Origin: Paludibacteraceae bacterium
GTDB taxonomy: Bacteria; Bacteroidota; Bacteroidia; Bacteroidales; Paludibacteraceae
Assembly: GCA_017464475.1 (NCBI GenBank)
Contig: JAFTZQ010000023.1
Span: 1 to 43,569, forward strand
Direction: 5' to 3'
Length of the DNA stretch: 43,569 nt
The first letter of the stretch is position 1, and every line of letters begins with the position of its first letter. Below are positions 29,450-39,087 of the stretch, one piece after another. The position numbers and the translations under genes were made by a program. The notes under the pieces were generated by a model. The model saw nothing but the letters and a program-made list of their open reading frames with translations. It did no database searches and was not told where the DNA came from.

Positions 29450-29827
29450 ATGAAAACGATAGAGGTAGTAGCAGCCGTCATTTTTGATGAGCAAGGACGG
29501 ATCTTTGCCACACAGCGAGGATATGGAGAGTGGAAAGACTGGTGGGAGTTTCCCGGAGGTAAGATAGAGCCGGGAGAGGAGCGAGACCAAGCTTTGAAAA
29601 GAGAGATCCGCGAGGAGTTGGATGCCGAGATAGAGGTTGGGGAGTTAATGAAGACGATCGATTATGACTATCCTTCATTCCATCTGACGATGCATTGTTT
29701 CCGATGTACCTTAGACAGTGCCGTGACGCTCAAGGAGCATGAGGCTGCCAAATGGCTGAAGCCGACGGAACTAAATTCCGTTCGGTGGTTACCGGCGGAT
29801 GAAGGATTTATCGCGGAGTTAAAGTAG
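29450..29827 (+). CDS. Nudix hydrolase, MutT-like 8-oxo-dGTP diphosphatase
   Basis: A 125-residue protein. The Nudix box GGKIEPGEERDQALKREI then REELDAEI fits GX5EX7REUXEEXGU. The N-terminus VVAAVIFDEQGRIFATQRGYG and WWEFPGGK are typical of MutT proteins that remove oxidised dGTP from the nucleotide pool. The length matches MutT (about 130). The start at 29450 is fixed by the promoter; an upstream in-frame ATG overlaps the -33 box. It converges with the antiporter gene, 8 bp apart. Confidence 0.9.
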   Translation: MKTIEVVAAVIFDEQGRIFATQRGYGEWKDWWEFPGGKIEPGEERDQALKREIREELDAEIEVGELMKTIDYDYPSFHLTMHCFRCTLDSAVTLKEHEAAKWLKPTELNSVRWLPADEGFIAELK

Positions 29828-29835
29828 AAGGTATA

Positions 29836-31194
29836 TTACTCTTTTGGTTGTTCGTCGTTCTCCGACATATTGCGGAAGAAGAGATCGACCACGCGTTTGG
29901 TGACGATGGTCTTGCGCACGGCGTGCCGCACTTTGTCCGCCGACGAAGGTCCTTCGTCTTGGGTAGCAGTAGCCGCTGCTTTCTCCGCCTCCTCCACTTG
30001 TTTCTCGCGTGCGTCGATCTTCGCTTTGAGCGAGTCGGAAGCGTGTGCGTAGAGGAAGTTATAGCAAGGCTCAGCAGCCTTCATGATATACGGCGTGAGG
30101 AAGGTTGTGAGCACCGAAGCCGCCACGATGATCGGGTAGATAACAGGGTCGGTAACACCCAGTTTGGAACCGAGCGAGGCGATGATGAAGGAGAACTCGC
30201 CAATTTGTACGAAGGAGAATCCGGTCATCATAGCGTCCTTGAGTGTCTCTCCTCCCCACCAGCAACCGAGGGTACCGAAGAGGATCATGCCGATGATGAT
30301 GACTACAGCCACGAAGAGGATCGAATCCCAATAAGTTACGAGCGAAGTGGGGTTGATCATCATACCGACGGATACAAAGAAGATAGCGGCGAAGACATTC
30401 TTCAGCGGCGCCATGAGATGCTCAATGCGATGTGCCTCTTTGGTTTCGGCAAGGATCATACCCATGACGAAAGCGCCCAGCGCGGAGCTGAAGCCTGCTT
30501 CTTCTGCGGTCAGCACCATACCGAGGCAGAGACCGAGGGAGAGGACGATGAGGATCTCATCGTTGAGATATGAGCGCACCCAGCGGAAGAGGGTCGGGAT
30601 GATCAGGATTCCGACGACGAACCAAACGACGAGGGTGACAGCCAAAATACCGACTTTCTCAAGCAGCTCGGTACCCTCGAAATTGTTTCCAACCGCAATC
30701 GAGGAGAGCAAGACCATGAGAACAACCGCCACGATATCTTCGAAGATGAGAATGGAGGTAGCTCCTTTGACGAACCGCGCTTTGGACAGTCCCGCTTCGT
30801 CCACCGCCTTCATCACAATCGTCGTAGAAGACATACAGAGCATAGCGGCAAGGAAGATAGAGTTCATGTTGTCCAGCAATGCAAACCGTCCGACGCCGTA
30901 CCCGAGGACGAGCATACCGAGCACGATGGTAGCGACACCGATAAGCGCGACCTTGCCGGACTCGAAGAGGTTCTTGAGTCGGAACTCCAGTCCGATACAG
31001 AAAAGGACGAAGAGTACACCGATATTGCCCCAGGTCTCGACATTCTCCATGTCAACGAGTTTCTCGCCGAAGAGGTGAGGACCGACTAAAATACCGGCTA
31101 CGATATAGCCGAGAACAACGGGCTGCTTGAGCAGCTTGAAGAGCAAGGCAACTATGCCTGCTGTGATCATTAAGATGTAAAGATCGTGAACCAT
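29836..31194 (-). CDS. Kef-type cation:proton antiporter (CPA2)
   Basis: A 452-residue inner-membrane protein with about 12-13 hydrophobic segments. Signatures are 'LFKLLKQPVVLGYIVAGILVGPHLFG' at the N-terminus, FVLFCIGLEFRLKNL, 'ATSILIFEDIVAVVLMVLL' (the ion-site D in the fifth/sixth helix), and FSSALGAFVMGMILAETKE. It exchanges Na+ or K+ for H+. The C-terminal 60 residues are cytoplasmic, charged and Ala/Lys-rich, with no TrkA-N domain. It lies 27 bp after the TamB-Omp85 gene on the same strand, so it may be co-transcribed. Confidence 0.9.
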   Translation of the reverse strand: MVHDLYILMITAGIVALLFKLLKQPVVLGYIVAGILVGPHLFGEKLVDMENVETWGNIGVLFVLFCIGLEFRLKNLFESGKVALIGVATIVLGMLVLGYGVGRFALLDNMNSIFLAAMLCMSSTTIVMKAVDEAGLSKARFVKGATSILIFEDIVAVVLMVLLSSIAVGNNFEGTELLEKVGILAVTLVVWFVVGILIIPTLFRWVRSYLNDEILIVLSLGLCLGMVLTAEEAGFSSALGAFVMGMILAETKEAHRIEHLMAPLKNVFAAIFFVSVGMMINPTSLVTYWDSILFVAVVIIIGMILFGTLGCWWGGETLKDAMMTGFSFVQIGEFSFIIASLGSKLGVTDPVIYPIIVAASVLTTFLTPYIMKAAEPCYNFLYAHASDSLKAKIDAREKQVEEAEKAAATATQDEGPSSADKVRHAVRKTIVTKRVVDLFFRNMSENDEQPKE

Positions 31195-31221
31195 ATTATT
31201 TATATTTTGTAGTTTGTTGTT

Positions 31222-34200
31222 TTAGAAGGGATAGCCAATGCCGAAGTTGAGGCGGAGGGCGTCAAGGGCAGAGGGGATGTTAAAATAGGTGGTGATGGGT
31301 TGCGTCTTGTCCACCTTTCCTTCTTTGTCGTATCGGAAGGTCTGGTATGGCGAGTGGATAGCAACGCCGAGGTCCAGCCGGATGACGAGTCCTTCTATGT
31401 CAAGTCGCAGACCGGCACCCGTTCCGAGCGCGATCTGTTTGGCGAAATCGGGGTTGTTATAGAGTCCGTCTTTCAGATCCTCGGGTATCTCCAGCCGCGT
31501 CAGGTAATCCTCGTATCCGGCAGCTTTGAATAGGTCCACGGTCGAGTACCAGTTCCAGACGTTTCCGGCATCGACGAAAGCGGCTCCGTAGAGTTTCCAG
31601 ACGATGGGGAAGCGGAGTTCGACATTCGCCTCCAGTTTGAAATCGCCTGCATGGAAGAAGTTCTGGTTATACTTGGCGGAGTAGAAGTTACCAGGTCCAT
31701 AGGCGTACGGCGTAGCGGCACGCATACCGTTCGGTCCGCCGGCATAGAAAGCCTCGGAGAGGGGCGCGAAATAGGAGTTACCTAATGGGATATTCGCTCC
31801 CGCGAAGAGGCGCGTAGCCAGCGATACTTTCTCCGTAAAATTGAATTTATTACGCAACTCCAGCGATAGTTTGACAAACTGGTTGAAGGTGATCTTGCCG
31901 AGCGGTTTGTCCTGCTCGTTCCACTTATGTCCGAAGGCGCAATAAAGGGCGTTGATGAGGTTGCCGGACTCCTTGACGCCGAAATCGAACATGGTGTTGA
32001 CGGCGCGTTTGGAGCGGTAGTTATTATAAATGAAGTTATATCCGATGGAAGGCACGAACTCGTTTCCGGCGATGACCTTGATGAGCTGCGGGTACTCCGC
32101 CGCCTTGTCCAACAGATCCGCCGACTCAGCCTTCATCAGCACAACCGAGAGGGAGAAGGGTGTGAAGGCGTGTGTGATATAGGGGTTGTTGGCGGAATGG
32201 AAGAAATAGGTGAACGAGCCCGATAGTTTATGCACACCATACCCTCCGGCGATGTTCTCGTATTGGTAGCCCATCATGTATTTGGTATCTCCTTCGGGGT
32301 TGTTCTTTCCAGCCCAGTGGAGGTACGGGAGGACGAGCGCTGCGTTCACGCCGAGTTTGTAAGTATCGGTTTTCTTCGGGTCGCCCGGATGGCGGTTGCG
32401 GAGTGCCCAATAATAAGCTCCGTTCGCTTTGACGGTAAAGGTCTCTCCGTTGCCGAGGACATTCTTGAGGTCATACTTGAGGCTGGCATCGGGACCGAGG
32501 GAGTTATTGGTACGGTATGCAATACCGGCGTCTGCAGAGAGACTGTGTGTGCGCGTGAGACTATCTCCGCGGAAGATCTCCCGTCTCCGCCAGTCCTTGG
32601 TATAGAGGAGTCCGAGACCGGATTTGTTGAGTTCGCCCTCCAGAATATTGTTGTAGTCGCGCTGGGAGTACAAGCGGACGGACAAACGGGGCAGGATACG
32701 GTAGTCGGCGGTCAGCGAGGAGAAGAGTCCGTTCGTCTTGTTGACCTCGGGATTGTCGGAGATAGTGGAGCCGAGGGTGATTCGCAGGCGGTCTTTGAGG
32801 AAGGACTTGCTGATGGCGATATTCATATCGTTGGAATTGCCGGAGGCATGCCGTGTCTGTCCGGAACTGATGTCAATCTCCATGAATTTGCCTACTTTGG
32901 AGTTCGCCATGGCGGCATTGATACGGCTGTTGATGATGGAGGAGAGGGCGTAGCCTTCGCGTTGCGCGGCTACGTTGCTCTCGCCAACGTACATGCCGGT
33001 AGCGAGGAGGGTGGCAGCGAGTCCTTCGCGCGTGCCTTCATCAACGGACGCCAGCTCACGCGTGATGGCTTCGTCCTGCGGCGCTTCCAGAAAGAAATCG
33101 ATGGACTCCAGACCGAGAGAGTCCAGCTCTCCGTTGACGCGCACGCCGGTTCGGAAATCCACACGCCGGGTTTCTTCGCCTTCGGACTCCACGTCGGCTT
33201 TCACTTTCTGGGAAGCGGATACATGGAGTTGGGTTTTTCCGATCGGTCCGTTGAAGGCTATATGGCTGCCGGAATCGACTTTGAACGGCATGACGGGATA
33301 AGCTTTCGGCGAATATTTGACCATACCGTCGTCCACATTCACTTTTCCTCCGAGGGTCAGCGGCACGCTGTCGTTGACTCCGTACCGCACATTGACTGTA
33401 CCGTGAGGTTTAACCTGCGCAAGGTTTTTCTTATCAATCGGATATGTGATGTCGGTGGTTGGTAAGATGGTGACGTCCACATCTGCGACGATGGAGTCGA
33501 GCGGTCCTGTGACCGTACCGCGGATGTCGGTTGCGAGGTCGCCATAGACCGGAATAGGTCCGCCTTTTGGCAGTTTGACCGGAGCAAAACTATCGGCTGC
33601 AAAGGTGACATCGAGCCGCATTTGATCGAGGTTGAGTCCGCCGTTGAGGGCGATGAACGTGCTGTCTGCTCCATAGACAGGCAGTCCGTTGAGATCCAGT
33701 TTGTTATGCTCCATGATGATGGGGGTCTCGCCCAGACTGATACCTGCTTCGAAAGGTTTGTATTCTGCTTGTACGCCGATGGGCTGCACTTCGGCGGAGA
33801 TGTCTGTCTTGCGTGGCAGTCCGTCCACGGCTGCTTTGGCTCGCACGGCTCCGTGCAGGGCTGTCTCTTCGGGTAAACGGACGATCCCTTTCACTATGTC
33901 CAGCGGAATATCATCGAGCCGCACATCGGCTTTGAGCGCGTGGGCGTAGTTCTGCGAGGGCTCGATCCGGATGTCGGCTGTGCGCGAACCTAAGTCCATC
34001 GTGCCGTAAGAGAGGCTGTCGAGCGTTAGTCTTCCGTCTCCGCGGAGGATATTCTCTGTCCGTTTCAGATTCATCCGCAGTATCGCATCGGTACACAGTC
34101 CTTCGACCGCTGCCACTCCGTCCGAAAGGCGTGTGCGGGCGTCAAGCGCGAGATCCGTTTGCCCTTCGGTCATATGGATGTCCAGCATGGCGTGAGCAGA

Positions 34201-36033
34201 GGGCAGGCGGAAAATAGTACTGTCTTTCGTACGCTCTATTTCGGGCATGGCGGCGGCAAGCGAGATGCCGGTCTGCAGCGAGTCGGAAGCGAGGGCGAGG
34301 TTGATTCGTTGGATGTCCAGTCCGAGGCGTTCGATGATCGGTTGCGCCGGACTGCCATGGAAGAGCGCGATGGTGGCGTCGATGGCAGGGATGAGATGAC
34401 GGAGTGTGTCCAGCATCGTGAGGTCGGAGAGGGACGTGATTGGCGTGAGGACAGCAGAGTCTCCCACGGCTCGGAGCAAAGGCTGGAGACGGCTGACGAA
34501 CTTAAGCGCGTGCATCGGAGTGCGGGCAGAGAGGTTCAGCCCGTCCGCAGCCAGATCCACAGAGGTCGTGCTATCCGTTGCAAAATCCAGATTCAGTTTG
34601 GAGGATGCAAAATCTTCCTCCGCCACATGCGCCTTCACATTGCGCATCCGGGTATGGTAATCGATGCGGATGTGCTCCGGCGTCATAAACTCCGCTACGC
34701 GGAACTGATGCTCGGTCTGCGCTTTGACCCGCAGGTCTTTGCCGCTCATGGCGAACGGCAGATGGAGCGTTCCTTGCACTTCATGGTTCGCCAACTCGGC
34801 ATTCAGACGCAGACCGGACGCGTCTATATCGCCATAGACGGCATCGTCCAGCCGGAGGTTCACCTTACTTTTCATCGCGCGTGAACGCGGGTTGATACCT
34901 TTGCCGGTAGCGTCCAAGTCTCCGGCGAGAATGATGCGTGTCGAGTCCTTGAGGAAAGGCGTGAGGTTGACGCGGTCGATATGGATGGTGGCGTCATAGA
35001 TTTCGTCGTTGATGTCGTAATACGCGCGGAGTCGGGCTTTGGAGCCGCGGAACTCGGCTTCTCCGACCGTCTGAACACTCATGGAAGCGAGGCTCATCTC
35101 GGTGGTCTGCAGATCCGCTTTGGCGCCTATCTCGGACGAGCGGACATGCAGTCCCGGGCTGGTGATGAGACTATGCGCTATATCTGCGCAGGCTGCGCCG
35201 TAGATGGTGTCGGCGGGGATGCGCAGGTTATTGAGCGAGAAGAGAAAATCGCCGACGTTGAGCCGACGTGCGTCATAGCAGTTCGCGCCCACATCGACGA
35301 GCGCGCTCGTCGAGAGCAGACGGGTGTCAATACCCATACCCAGCGGCGTAAGGCGGAAATGGATGTTTCGCAGTTCGCCATCCGGCAAATCAAAACAGAG
35401 TCGGAGCGGCGCAACCGAGTCAGTCGGAGGTGGTGGAGCCAGCGTGTCCGGTCTCAAATCAATCCCCACATCCGCATCGTGGATGCGCAACCCGTGCAAC
35501 GGATATTTGCCTTCGGCAATAGAGATCTCAGGACTCGATGTCTGTAGCATTCCTACAATTACATCAACCCCTACGGTTTTGATGAGGCTGTCGGAATGGA
35601 AAGTCGTTTGCTCTAAATACAACGTGTCCACCACAATAGGAAGGTGCAAGAAATCGCTGAAGGGAGCCGTCTTTCCGCCTGTCAATATCTTTGCTTCCAG
35701 CCAAAGCGTGCGCGTATAAACTAAGGTATCCACGCCCTGATGACCCACAAAGAGGCTGTCTATCTTCACCCGCACAGCCAGGTCGTCCTTGCCTTTGTAT
35801 GCACGGTATAGAGCCTTCGGCGAATGATGGAATGGAGAGAGGTAGAGTTCTCCCAAGTCGATATCCCAGTCGGTCTTTTCGTTGGCTACGGAAACGCCCT
35901 TCTCTACTACTGCATGCCGCGCGGAAGGCACATAAAGCACCACCCCTACTGCCGTCAGCAGCAGCAACACGATACCCGCCACAACGACTGTAACCGCCAG
36001 AGGTATCTTCCATATGAGCGACTTCCCTTTCAA
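31222..36033 (-). CDS. tamB: TamB-Omp85 fusion: inner-membrane anchor to outer-membrane barrel
   Basis: A single 1603-residue frame. Residues 9-33 are a TM anchor; about 35-1140 are a long repetitive beta-rich AsmA/TamB region. It ends with the TamB C-terminal pattern (LRITLGSTISDNPEVNKTNG, RLSVRLYSQRDYNNILEGEL, KSGLGLLYTKDWRRRE), which is normally the end of the protein. Instead about 450 more residues follow with Omp85/TamA-type barrel features (LKYDLKNVLGNGETFTVKAN, FYAGGPNGMRAATPY, VELRFPIVWKLYGAAFVDAG) and a final aromatic ...FGIGYPF. No POTRA domains are seen. It starts with TTG, whose last two bases begin the TGA stop of the upstream gene. Lipid transport and/or OM assembly is inferred. 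Confidence 0.8.
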   Translation of the reverse strand: MKGKSLIWKIPLAVTVVVAGIVLLLLTAVGVVLYVPSARHAVVEKGVSVANEKTDWDIDLGELYLSPFHHSPKALYRAYKGKDDLAVRVKIDSLFVGHQGVDTLVYTRTLWLEAKILTGGKTAPFSDFLHLPIVVDTLYLEQTTFHSDSLIKTVGVDVIVGMLQTSSPEISIAEGKYPLHGLRIHDADVGIDLRPDTLAPPPPTDSVAPLRLCFDLPDGELRNIHFRLTPLGMGIDTRLLSTSALVDVGANCYDARRLNVGDFLFSLNNLRIPADTIYGAACADIAHSLITSPGLHVRSSEIGAKADLQTTEMSLASMSVQTVGEAEFRGSKARLRAYYDINDEIYDATIHIDRVNLTPFLKDSTRIILAGDLDATGKGINPRSRAMKSKVNLRLDDAVYGDIDASGLRLNAELANHEVQGTLHLPFAMSGKDLRVKAQTEHQFRVAEFMTPEHIRIDYHTRMRNVKAHVAEEDFASSKLNLDFATDSTTSVDLAADGLNLSARTPMHALKFVSRLQPLLRAVGDSAVLTPITSLSDLTMLDTLRHLIPAIDATIALFHGSPAQPIIERLGLDIQRINLALASDSLQTGISLAAAMPEIERTKDSTIFRLPSAHAMLDIHMTEGQTDLALDARTRLSDGVAAVEGLCTDAILRMNLKRTENILRGDGRLTLDSLSYGTMDLGSRTADIRIEPSQNYAHALKADVRLDDIPLDIVKGIVRLPEETALHGAVRAKAAVDGLPRKTDISAEVQPIGVQAEYKPFEAGISLGETPIIMEHNKLDLNGLPVYGADSTFIALNGGLNLDQMRLDVTFAADSFAPVKLPKGGPIPVYGDLATDIRGTVTGPLDSIVADVDVTILPTTDITYPIDKKNLAQVKPHGTVNVRYGVNDSVPLTLGGKVNVDDGMVKYSPKAYPVMPFKVDSGSHIAFNGPIGKTQLHVSASQKVKADVESEGEETRRVDFRTGVRVNGELDSLGLESIDFFLEAPQDEAITRELASVDEGTREGLAATLLATGMYVGESNVAAQREGYALSSIINSRINAAMANSKVGKFMEIDISSGQTRHASGNSNDMNIAISKSFLKDRLRITLGSTISDNPEVNKTNGLFSSLTADYRILPRLSVRLYSQRDYNNILEGELNKSGLGLLYTKDWRRREIFRGDSLTRTHSLSADAGIAYRTNNSLGPDASLKYDLKNVLGNGETFTVKANGAYYWALRNRHPGDPKKTDTYKLGVNAALVLPYLHWAGKNNPEGDTKYMMGYQYENIAGGYGVHKLSGSFTYFFHSANNPYITHAFTPFSLSVVLMKAESADLLDKAAEYPQLIKVIAGNEFVPSIGYNFIYNNYRSKRAVNTMFDFGVKESGNLINALYCAFGHKWNEQDKPLGKITFNQFVKLSLELRNKFNFTEKVSLATRLFAGANIPLGNSYFAPLSEAFYAGGPNGMRAATPYAYGPGNFYSAKYNQNFFHAGDFKLEANVELRFPIVWKLYGAAFVDAGNVWNWYSTVDLFKAAGYEDYLTRLEIPEDLKDGLYNNPDFAKQIALGTGAGLRLDIEGLVIRLDLGVAIHSPYQTFRYDKEGKVDKTQPITTYFNIPSALDALRLNFGIGYPF

Positions 36034-36896
36034 AAGCTTTTCTGCACACCGAATTTGATGCCGTATAATCCCGGCGTGAACTGGTTATTGAGCAGGTTGC
36101 TCAGCTTGCCCGAGAAGATGATGATATCATTCGTGTATTCGCGGCGGTCTGTGTAGAAAAACGCCGTCCCGCTGTAACCGAGCGAGAGGATCGAGAAGAA
36201 GATCTGGAACGTGCTCTTGCGGTTGAACTGGTACGTAATGACCGGCGACACCTGGAATCCGTAGGTTATTTCATGACGTAAGCCGTCGTAATATGTATGC
36301 GCGGCGTTGCCCTCTGTCGCTCGCGGAAACGCCATTCCCGTGTAGAGGTGCGCCTCCAGCCATATACCCACCTTGTCGTTGAAGAGCGTCTTCATCTTGT
36401 AACGCACATACGGCGTCACCTCCCATGAGCCTACGTGAACACGCAGGTCCGCTCGGATGGTCGTGTCCGGTTCGGAGACAAGAAACGAAACCCTCGAACT
36501 GGCATAACTGCCGCCGAAGCGCAGACCCATATGCCATTTCTCGTTAAGACGCCAGCCTAACCCCGGCGTCAAGGATAACGACCATCCGTTCTCATTCACT
36601 TGGTCGCGCGTGTCGTTATGGAAATAAATGTCGAAATTATAGCCGTAATAAAGTTTCTGTTTCCACAAGGGAATCTCTTTCGCCGGCATGGCTGCTTGGG
36701 CTGTGTCTTGGGCGGCACTTATGCTGTCCTGCGGCGTCTCAACCGTTTTCGTCTCGCCTGCGATAACCGCCACATCCGCCAGACCTTCACCTATATGCGT
36801 TTCCTGAGACGCCAGCGGAGAGCAGACCAGTATTGCTATAACCAGCAGCCCGGTTTTCAGGAACGGCTGCTTGTGTTGTGTAGAGAACCAATTCAT
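36030..36896 (-). CDS. Outer-membrane beta-barrel protein
   Basis: A 288-residue protein with a signal peptide (FLKTGLLVIAILVCSPLASQ), a Thr/Ala-rich linker and about 190 residues of alternating amphipathic strands (WSLSLTPGLGWRLNEKWHMG, WEVTPYVRYKMKTLFND, VSPVITYQFNRKSTFQIFFS) ending ...GIKFGVQKSF with a terminal Phe, the usual OM barrel end signal. It probably folds as a small porin-like or DUF3575-like barrel. Its stop overlaps the TTG start of the TamB-Omp85 gene (TTGA), implying translational coupling and a shared envelope role. One base separates it from the upstream gene. Confidence 0.75.
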   Translation of the reverse strand: MNWFSTQHKQPFLKTGLLVIAILVCSPLASQETHIGEGLADVAVIAGETKTVETPQDSISAAQDTAQAAMPAKEIPLWKQKLYYGYNFDIYFHNDTRDQVNENGWSLSLTPGLGWRLNEKWHMGLRFGGSYASSRVSFLVSEPDTTIRADLRVHVGSWEVTPYVRYKMKTLFNDKVGIWLEAHLYTGMAFPRATEGNAAHTYYDGLRHEITYGFQVSPVITYQFNRKSTFQIFFSILSLGYSGTAFFYTDRREYTNDIIIFSGKLSNLLNNQFTPGLYGIKFGVQKSF

Positions 36897-36897
36897 A

Positions 36898-37392
36898 TCA
36901 GAATTGCAATGCTACTGCCATCCCGCCGTTGCGGTTCATACCAAACACCCAACGCAGGTCCGGACGTTTCGCCTTCTCTATATTATAGAGATTGACCGCT
37001 TTGTGCATCCGCGTGTAACCCACAGCCAGACACGTCACGCCTGCTACGGTAATACCTGCGCCTAATGTAGTAAGCGAATAACTGATGTCCAACATGTAGT
37101 CCTGCGTGATCTGACCGCGCAGACAAGAGGTTAGAATCGAACTACCGACTGAGTTCACAGCCAGACCGATTCCGAAACAACTCCAGCCGGCGATACTCAG
37201 CTTATGACCGTTGTCGAACAGCTCAAACGCTTCCGGACAGGTGTTCTTAAGGTAACCCTTAAACTCGCGTTTGTTCATCACACTGCCGTCCATCATGTAC
37301 TTGTCTCCCACACGATAAACAGGCGATTGAGCCATGGCACCTACGGCGAACATGACCAACAAGAACATTGATAAAAATTTCTTCATATTCAT
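36898..37392 (-). CDS. Exported membrane protein, unknown function
   Basis: A 164-residue protein. A signal peptide (MKKFLSMFLLVMFAVGAMAQ) is followed by a short polar domain (YRVGDKYMMDGSVMNKREFKGY) and two hydrophobic hairpin-like segments ('LSIAGWSCFGIGLAVNSVGSSIL' and 'TLGAGITVAGVTCLAVGY'). The end NRNGGMAVALQF is strand-like with terminal Phe. Similar small proteins occur in Bacteroidales envelope operons, but I cannot name a function. It is first in the minus-strand operon 37392-31222. Met at 37392 or 37386 could be the start. Confidence 0.7.
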   Translation of the reverse strand: MNMKKFLSMFLLVMFAVGAMAQSPVYRVGDKYMMDGSVMNKREFKGYLKNTCPEAFELFDNGHKLSIAGWSCFGIGLAVNSVGSSILTSCLRGQITQDYMLDISYSLTTLGAGITVAGVTCLAVGYTRMHKAVNLYNIEKAKRPDLRWVFGMNRNGGMAVALQF

Positions 37393-37434
37393 ATTTATTT
37401 ATTGTGAGTGTACACCTTTGCACTTTATCGGGTG

Positions 37435-37466
37435 CAAAAGTACTATTTTTTTTTGATTCATGCAAT
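37435..37466 (-). promoter_or_regulatory. Promoter of the envelope operon
   Basis: Minus strand ATTGCATGAATC (-33, extended), about 20 bp, TACTTTTG then CACCC. Confidence 0.7.
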
Positions 37467-37525
37467 ACTATATTAAGATTTTATATACTTTTATTAAGAA
37501 AAAGCACAAAAAATAAATATATCGC

Positions 37526-37556
37526 TTGCGATATTAAAATAAAAGTAGTATCTTTG
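37526..37556 (+). promoter_or_regulatory. Promoter of the glutathione peroxidase operon
   Basis: CTTG (-33, weak), about 20 bp, TATCTTTG at 37549-37556 then CACTCG; ATG 23 bp later. Confidence 0.7.
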
Positions 37557-37579
37557 CACTCGATTTAGTTCGACGAAAT

Positions 37580-38152
37580 ATGAAAACTTTATTAATTATA
37601 TTACTTACGGTTATGAACATTTATGATTTTACGGTGCTCGACACCAAGAAAAATGAAGTCAAATTGGACGAGTACAAAGGCAAAGTCCTTTTAGTGGTAA
37701 ATACCGCTACCGGTTGCGGATTTACGCCCCAATACGAGGCGCTCGAAAACCTTTACAAGAAATACAAAGACCAGGGTTTGGTCATCTTGGATTTCCCTTG
37801 CAACCAGTTCGGAGAACAAGCTCCCGGAACAGAGGAAGAGATCGTTTCGTTCTGCCAACTCAAATACAAAGTGTCTTTCCCGCAGTTCGCCAAGATCGAG
37901 GTGAACGGCGAGAACGAGAGCCCGGTATTCACCTACCTCAAAGAGCAGGCTCCGACCGAGGAGTACAACGGTCTGGGTGCAAAGGCTACCGGCGCGATGT
38001 TGAAGAGAATCAGCAAGACCTATAACAAAGAGTCCGACATCCGATGGAACTTCACCAAGTTCCTCTTGGACCGCGAAGGCAAGGTAGTGGGCCGTTTCGC
38101 TCCGACCACCAAACCCGAAGACATCGAGGCAGAAATTGTAAAATTATTGTAA
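37580..38152 (+). CDS. Glutathione peroxidase family protein
   Basis: A 190-residue protein. [12 protein letters not shown] has the peroxidatic Cys46, [18 protein letters not shown] has Gln76 and the family signature, and [11 protein letters not shown] supplies the conserved Trp and Asn, completing the catalytic tetrad. It reduces hydroperoxides with thioredoxin- or glutathione-type donors. The first 11 residues ([11 protein letters not shown]) are hydrophobic but short; the second Met ([10 protein letters not shown]) may be the true start of a cytoplasmic enzyme. It leads an operon with a ferritin-like and a PNPOx-like protein, which suggests an oxidative-stress unit. Confidence 0.9.
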   Translation: MKTLLIILLTVMNIYDFTVLDTKKNEVKLDEYKGKVLLVVNTATGCGFTPQYEALENLYKKYKDQGLVILDFPCNQFGEQAPGTEEEIVSFCQLKYKVSFPQFAKIEVNGENESPVFTYLKEQAPTEEYNGLGAKATGAMLKRISKTYNKESDIRWNFTKFLLDREGKVVGRFAPTTKPEDIEAEIVKLL

Positions 38153-38176
38153 TTAACTTTTAAAATCAATAAAATT

Positions 38177-38638
38177 ATGACAAAGGAAGAAGCACTCAAA
38201 CGCCTTGCATACCTTGGCGCAGTATGGTTTGGAAACAGTAAACAACATTTCGCTTTCTCGGCGTACGACCGTCTGAACGGCTGGAATAAGCTCGCCGACA
38301 AATGGAAAGAGGAAGCAGAGGAAGAGTGGGACGAGGCAGAAGAGGTTCTCAACCGTCTGGTAGAGCTCGGCTGCAAGCCGGCTGACCTGCAGGAAGCAAT
38401 GAAGACCATCGAGTTCCCGTTCTACGATGACCCGAAACAGCAGATCGAGACCGACTACAACCCACAGGCTGTAGAGGAACTCAGCCGCCTCCACGCTGCT
38501 TTCGCGGATGACGTTCCGACCCAGAAACTCATCGAGAAATGGATCGACGGCGAGGTAGAACACATGGCTTGGGAGAAGCAGTACATGAACTACATCGAGA
38601 AATTTGGCTATGAGAACTTCCTCATGATGATGGTGTAA
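38177..38638 (+). CDS. Ferritin-like helical protein, unknown
   Basis: A 153-residue, wholly helical, acidic protein. The segments EEAEEEWDEAEEVLNRLVEL and WIDGEVEHMAWEKQYMNYIE place Glu and His at helix positions reminiscent of ferritin/Dps di-iron sites, but the canonical ExxH pair is not clean. I do not recognise a named family. It is 24 bp after the peroxidase gene and two bp before the PNPOx gene, so it belongs to the same operon; iron or peroxide handling is an inference from that context. Confidence 0.65.
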   Translation: MTKEEALKRLAYLGAVWFGNSKQHFAFSAYDRLNGWNKLADKWKEEAEEEWDEAEEVLNRLVELGCKPADLQEAMKTIEFPFYDDPKQQIETDYNPQAVEELSRLHAAFADDVPTQKLIEKWIDGEVEHMAWEKQYMNYIEKFGYENFLMMMV

Positions 38639-38640
38639 TT

Positions 38641-39039
38641 ATGGAAGCAGCAAAAAAAGTATTCGACTTCTTGGAGGATGCAAAGTCGTTCTATCTGGCT
38701 ACCGTAGAGGGTGACCAGCCGCGAGTTCGCGTGTACGGCGCACAACTCTTCTTCGAGGACAAACTGTACCTCATGTCTTTTGCCCGCACGGCCGCTACAG
38801 ACCAGCTGGCAGCTAATCCCAAGGCGGAGTTCTGCGCCTTCAAGGGTCAGACACTCCGTGTGGAGTGCAAACTCGTGGAGGATCCCCGTCCCGAGGTGAA
38901 AGAAGCCATGCTGGCGCACATGCCCTCCCTCAAAGCCGCTCTCGGCGACCACGGCGAGAACGCAGTCATGTGGGAGGTTAAGGACGCCACAGCCCGTTTC
39001 TACAAACTCATGGAACTGGCAGAAGAACTGAAGTTCTAA
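38641..39039 (+). CDS. Pyridoxamine 5'-phosphate oxidase-like flavin-binding protein
   Basis: A 132-residue protein with the split-barrel PNPOx-like pattern: KSFYLATVEGDQPRVRVYGA, FFEDKLYLMSFARTAATDQL, NPKAEFCAFKGQTLRVECKL. The family binds FMN or F420/heme-like cofactors and acts as small oxidoreductases. It starts two bases after the ferritin-like stop, in the same operon. Confidence 0.85.
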   Translation: MEAAKKVFDFLEDAKSFYLATVEGDQPRVRVYGAQLFFEDKLYLMSFARTAATDQLAANPKAEFCAFKGQTLRVECKLVEDPRPEVKEAMLAHMPSLKAALGDHGENAVMWEVKDATARFYKLMELAEELKF

Positions 39040-39087
39040 TTAACAATATCAAACAGCGGCTCTGCCGCCAAACAACATCAAATTATT

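Noticed and set aside
29848-30573. Long ORF antisense to the antiporter gene
   Set aside because: A shadow of a GC-biased membrane-protein gene; its His/Asp/Glu-rich product has no family features.
32230-33465. 411-codon ORF antisense to the TamB-Omp85 gene
   Set aside because: Shadow frame; the opposite strand has clear TamB and barrel features across the whole stretch.
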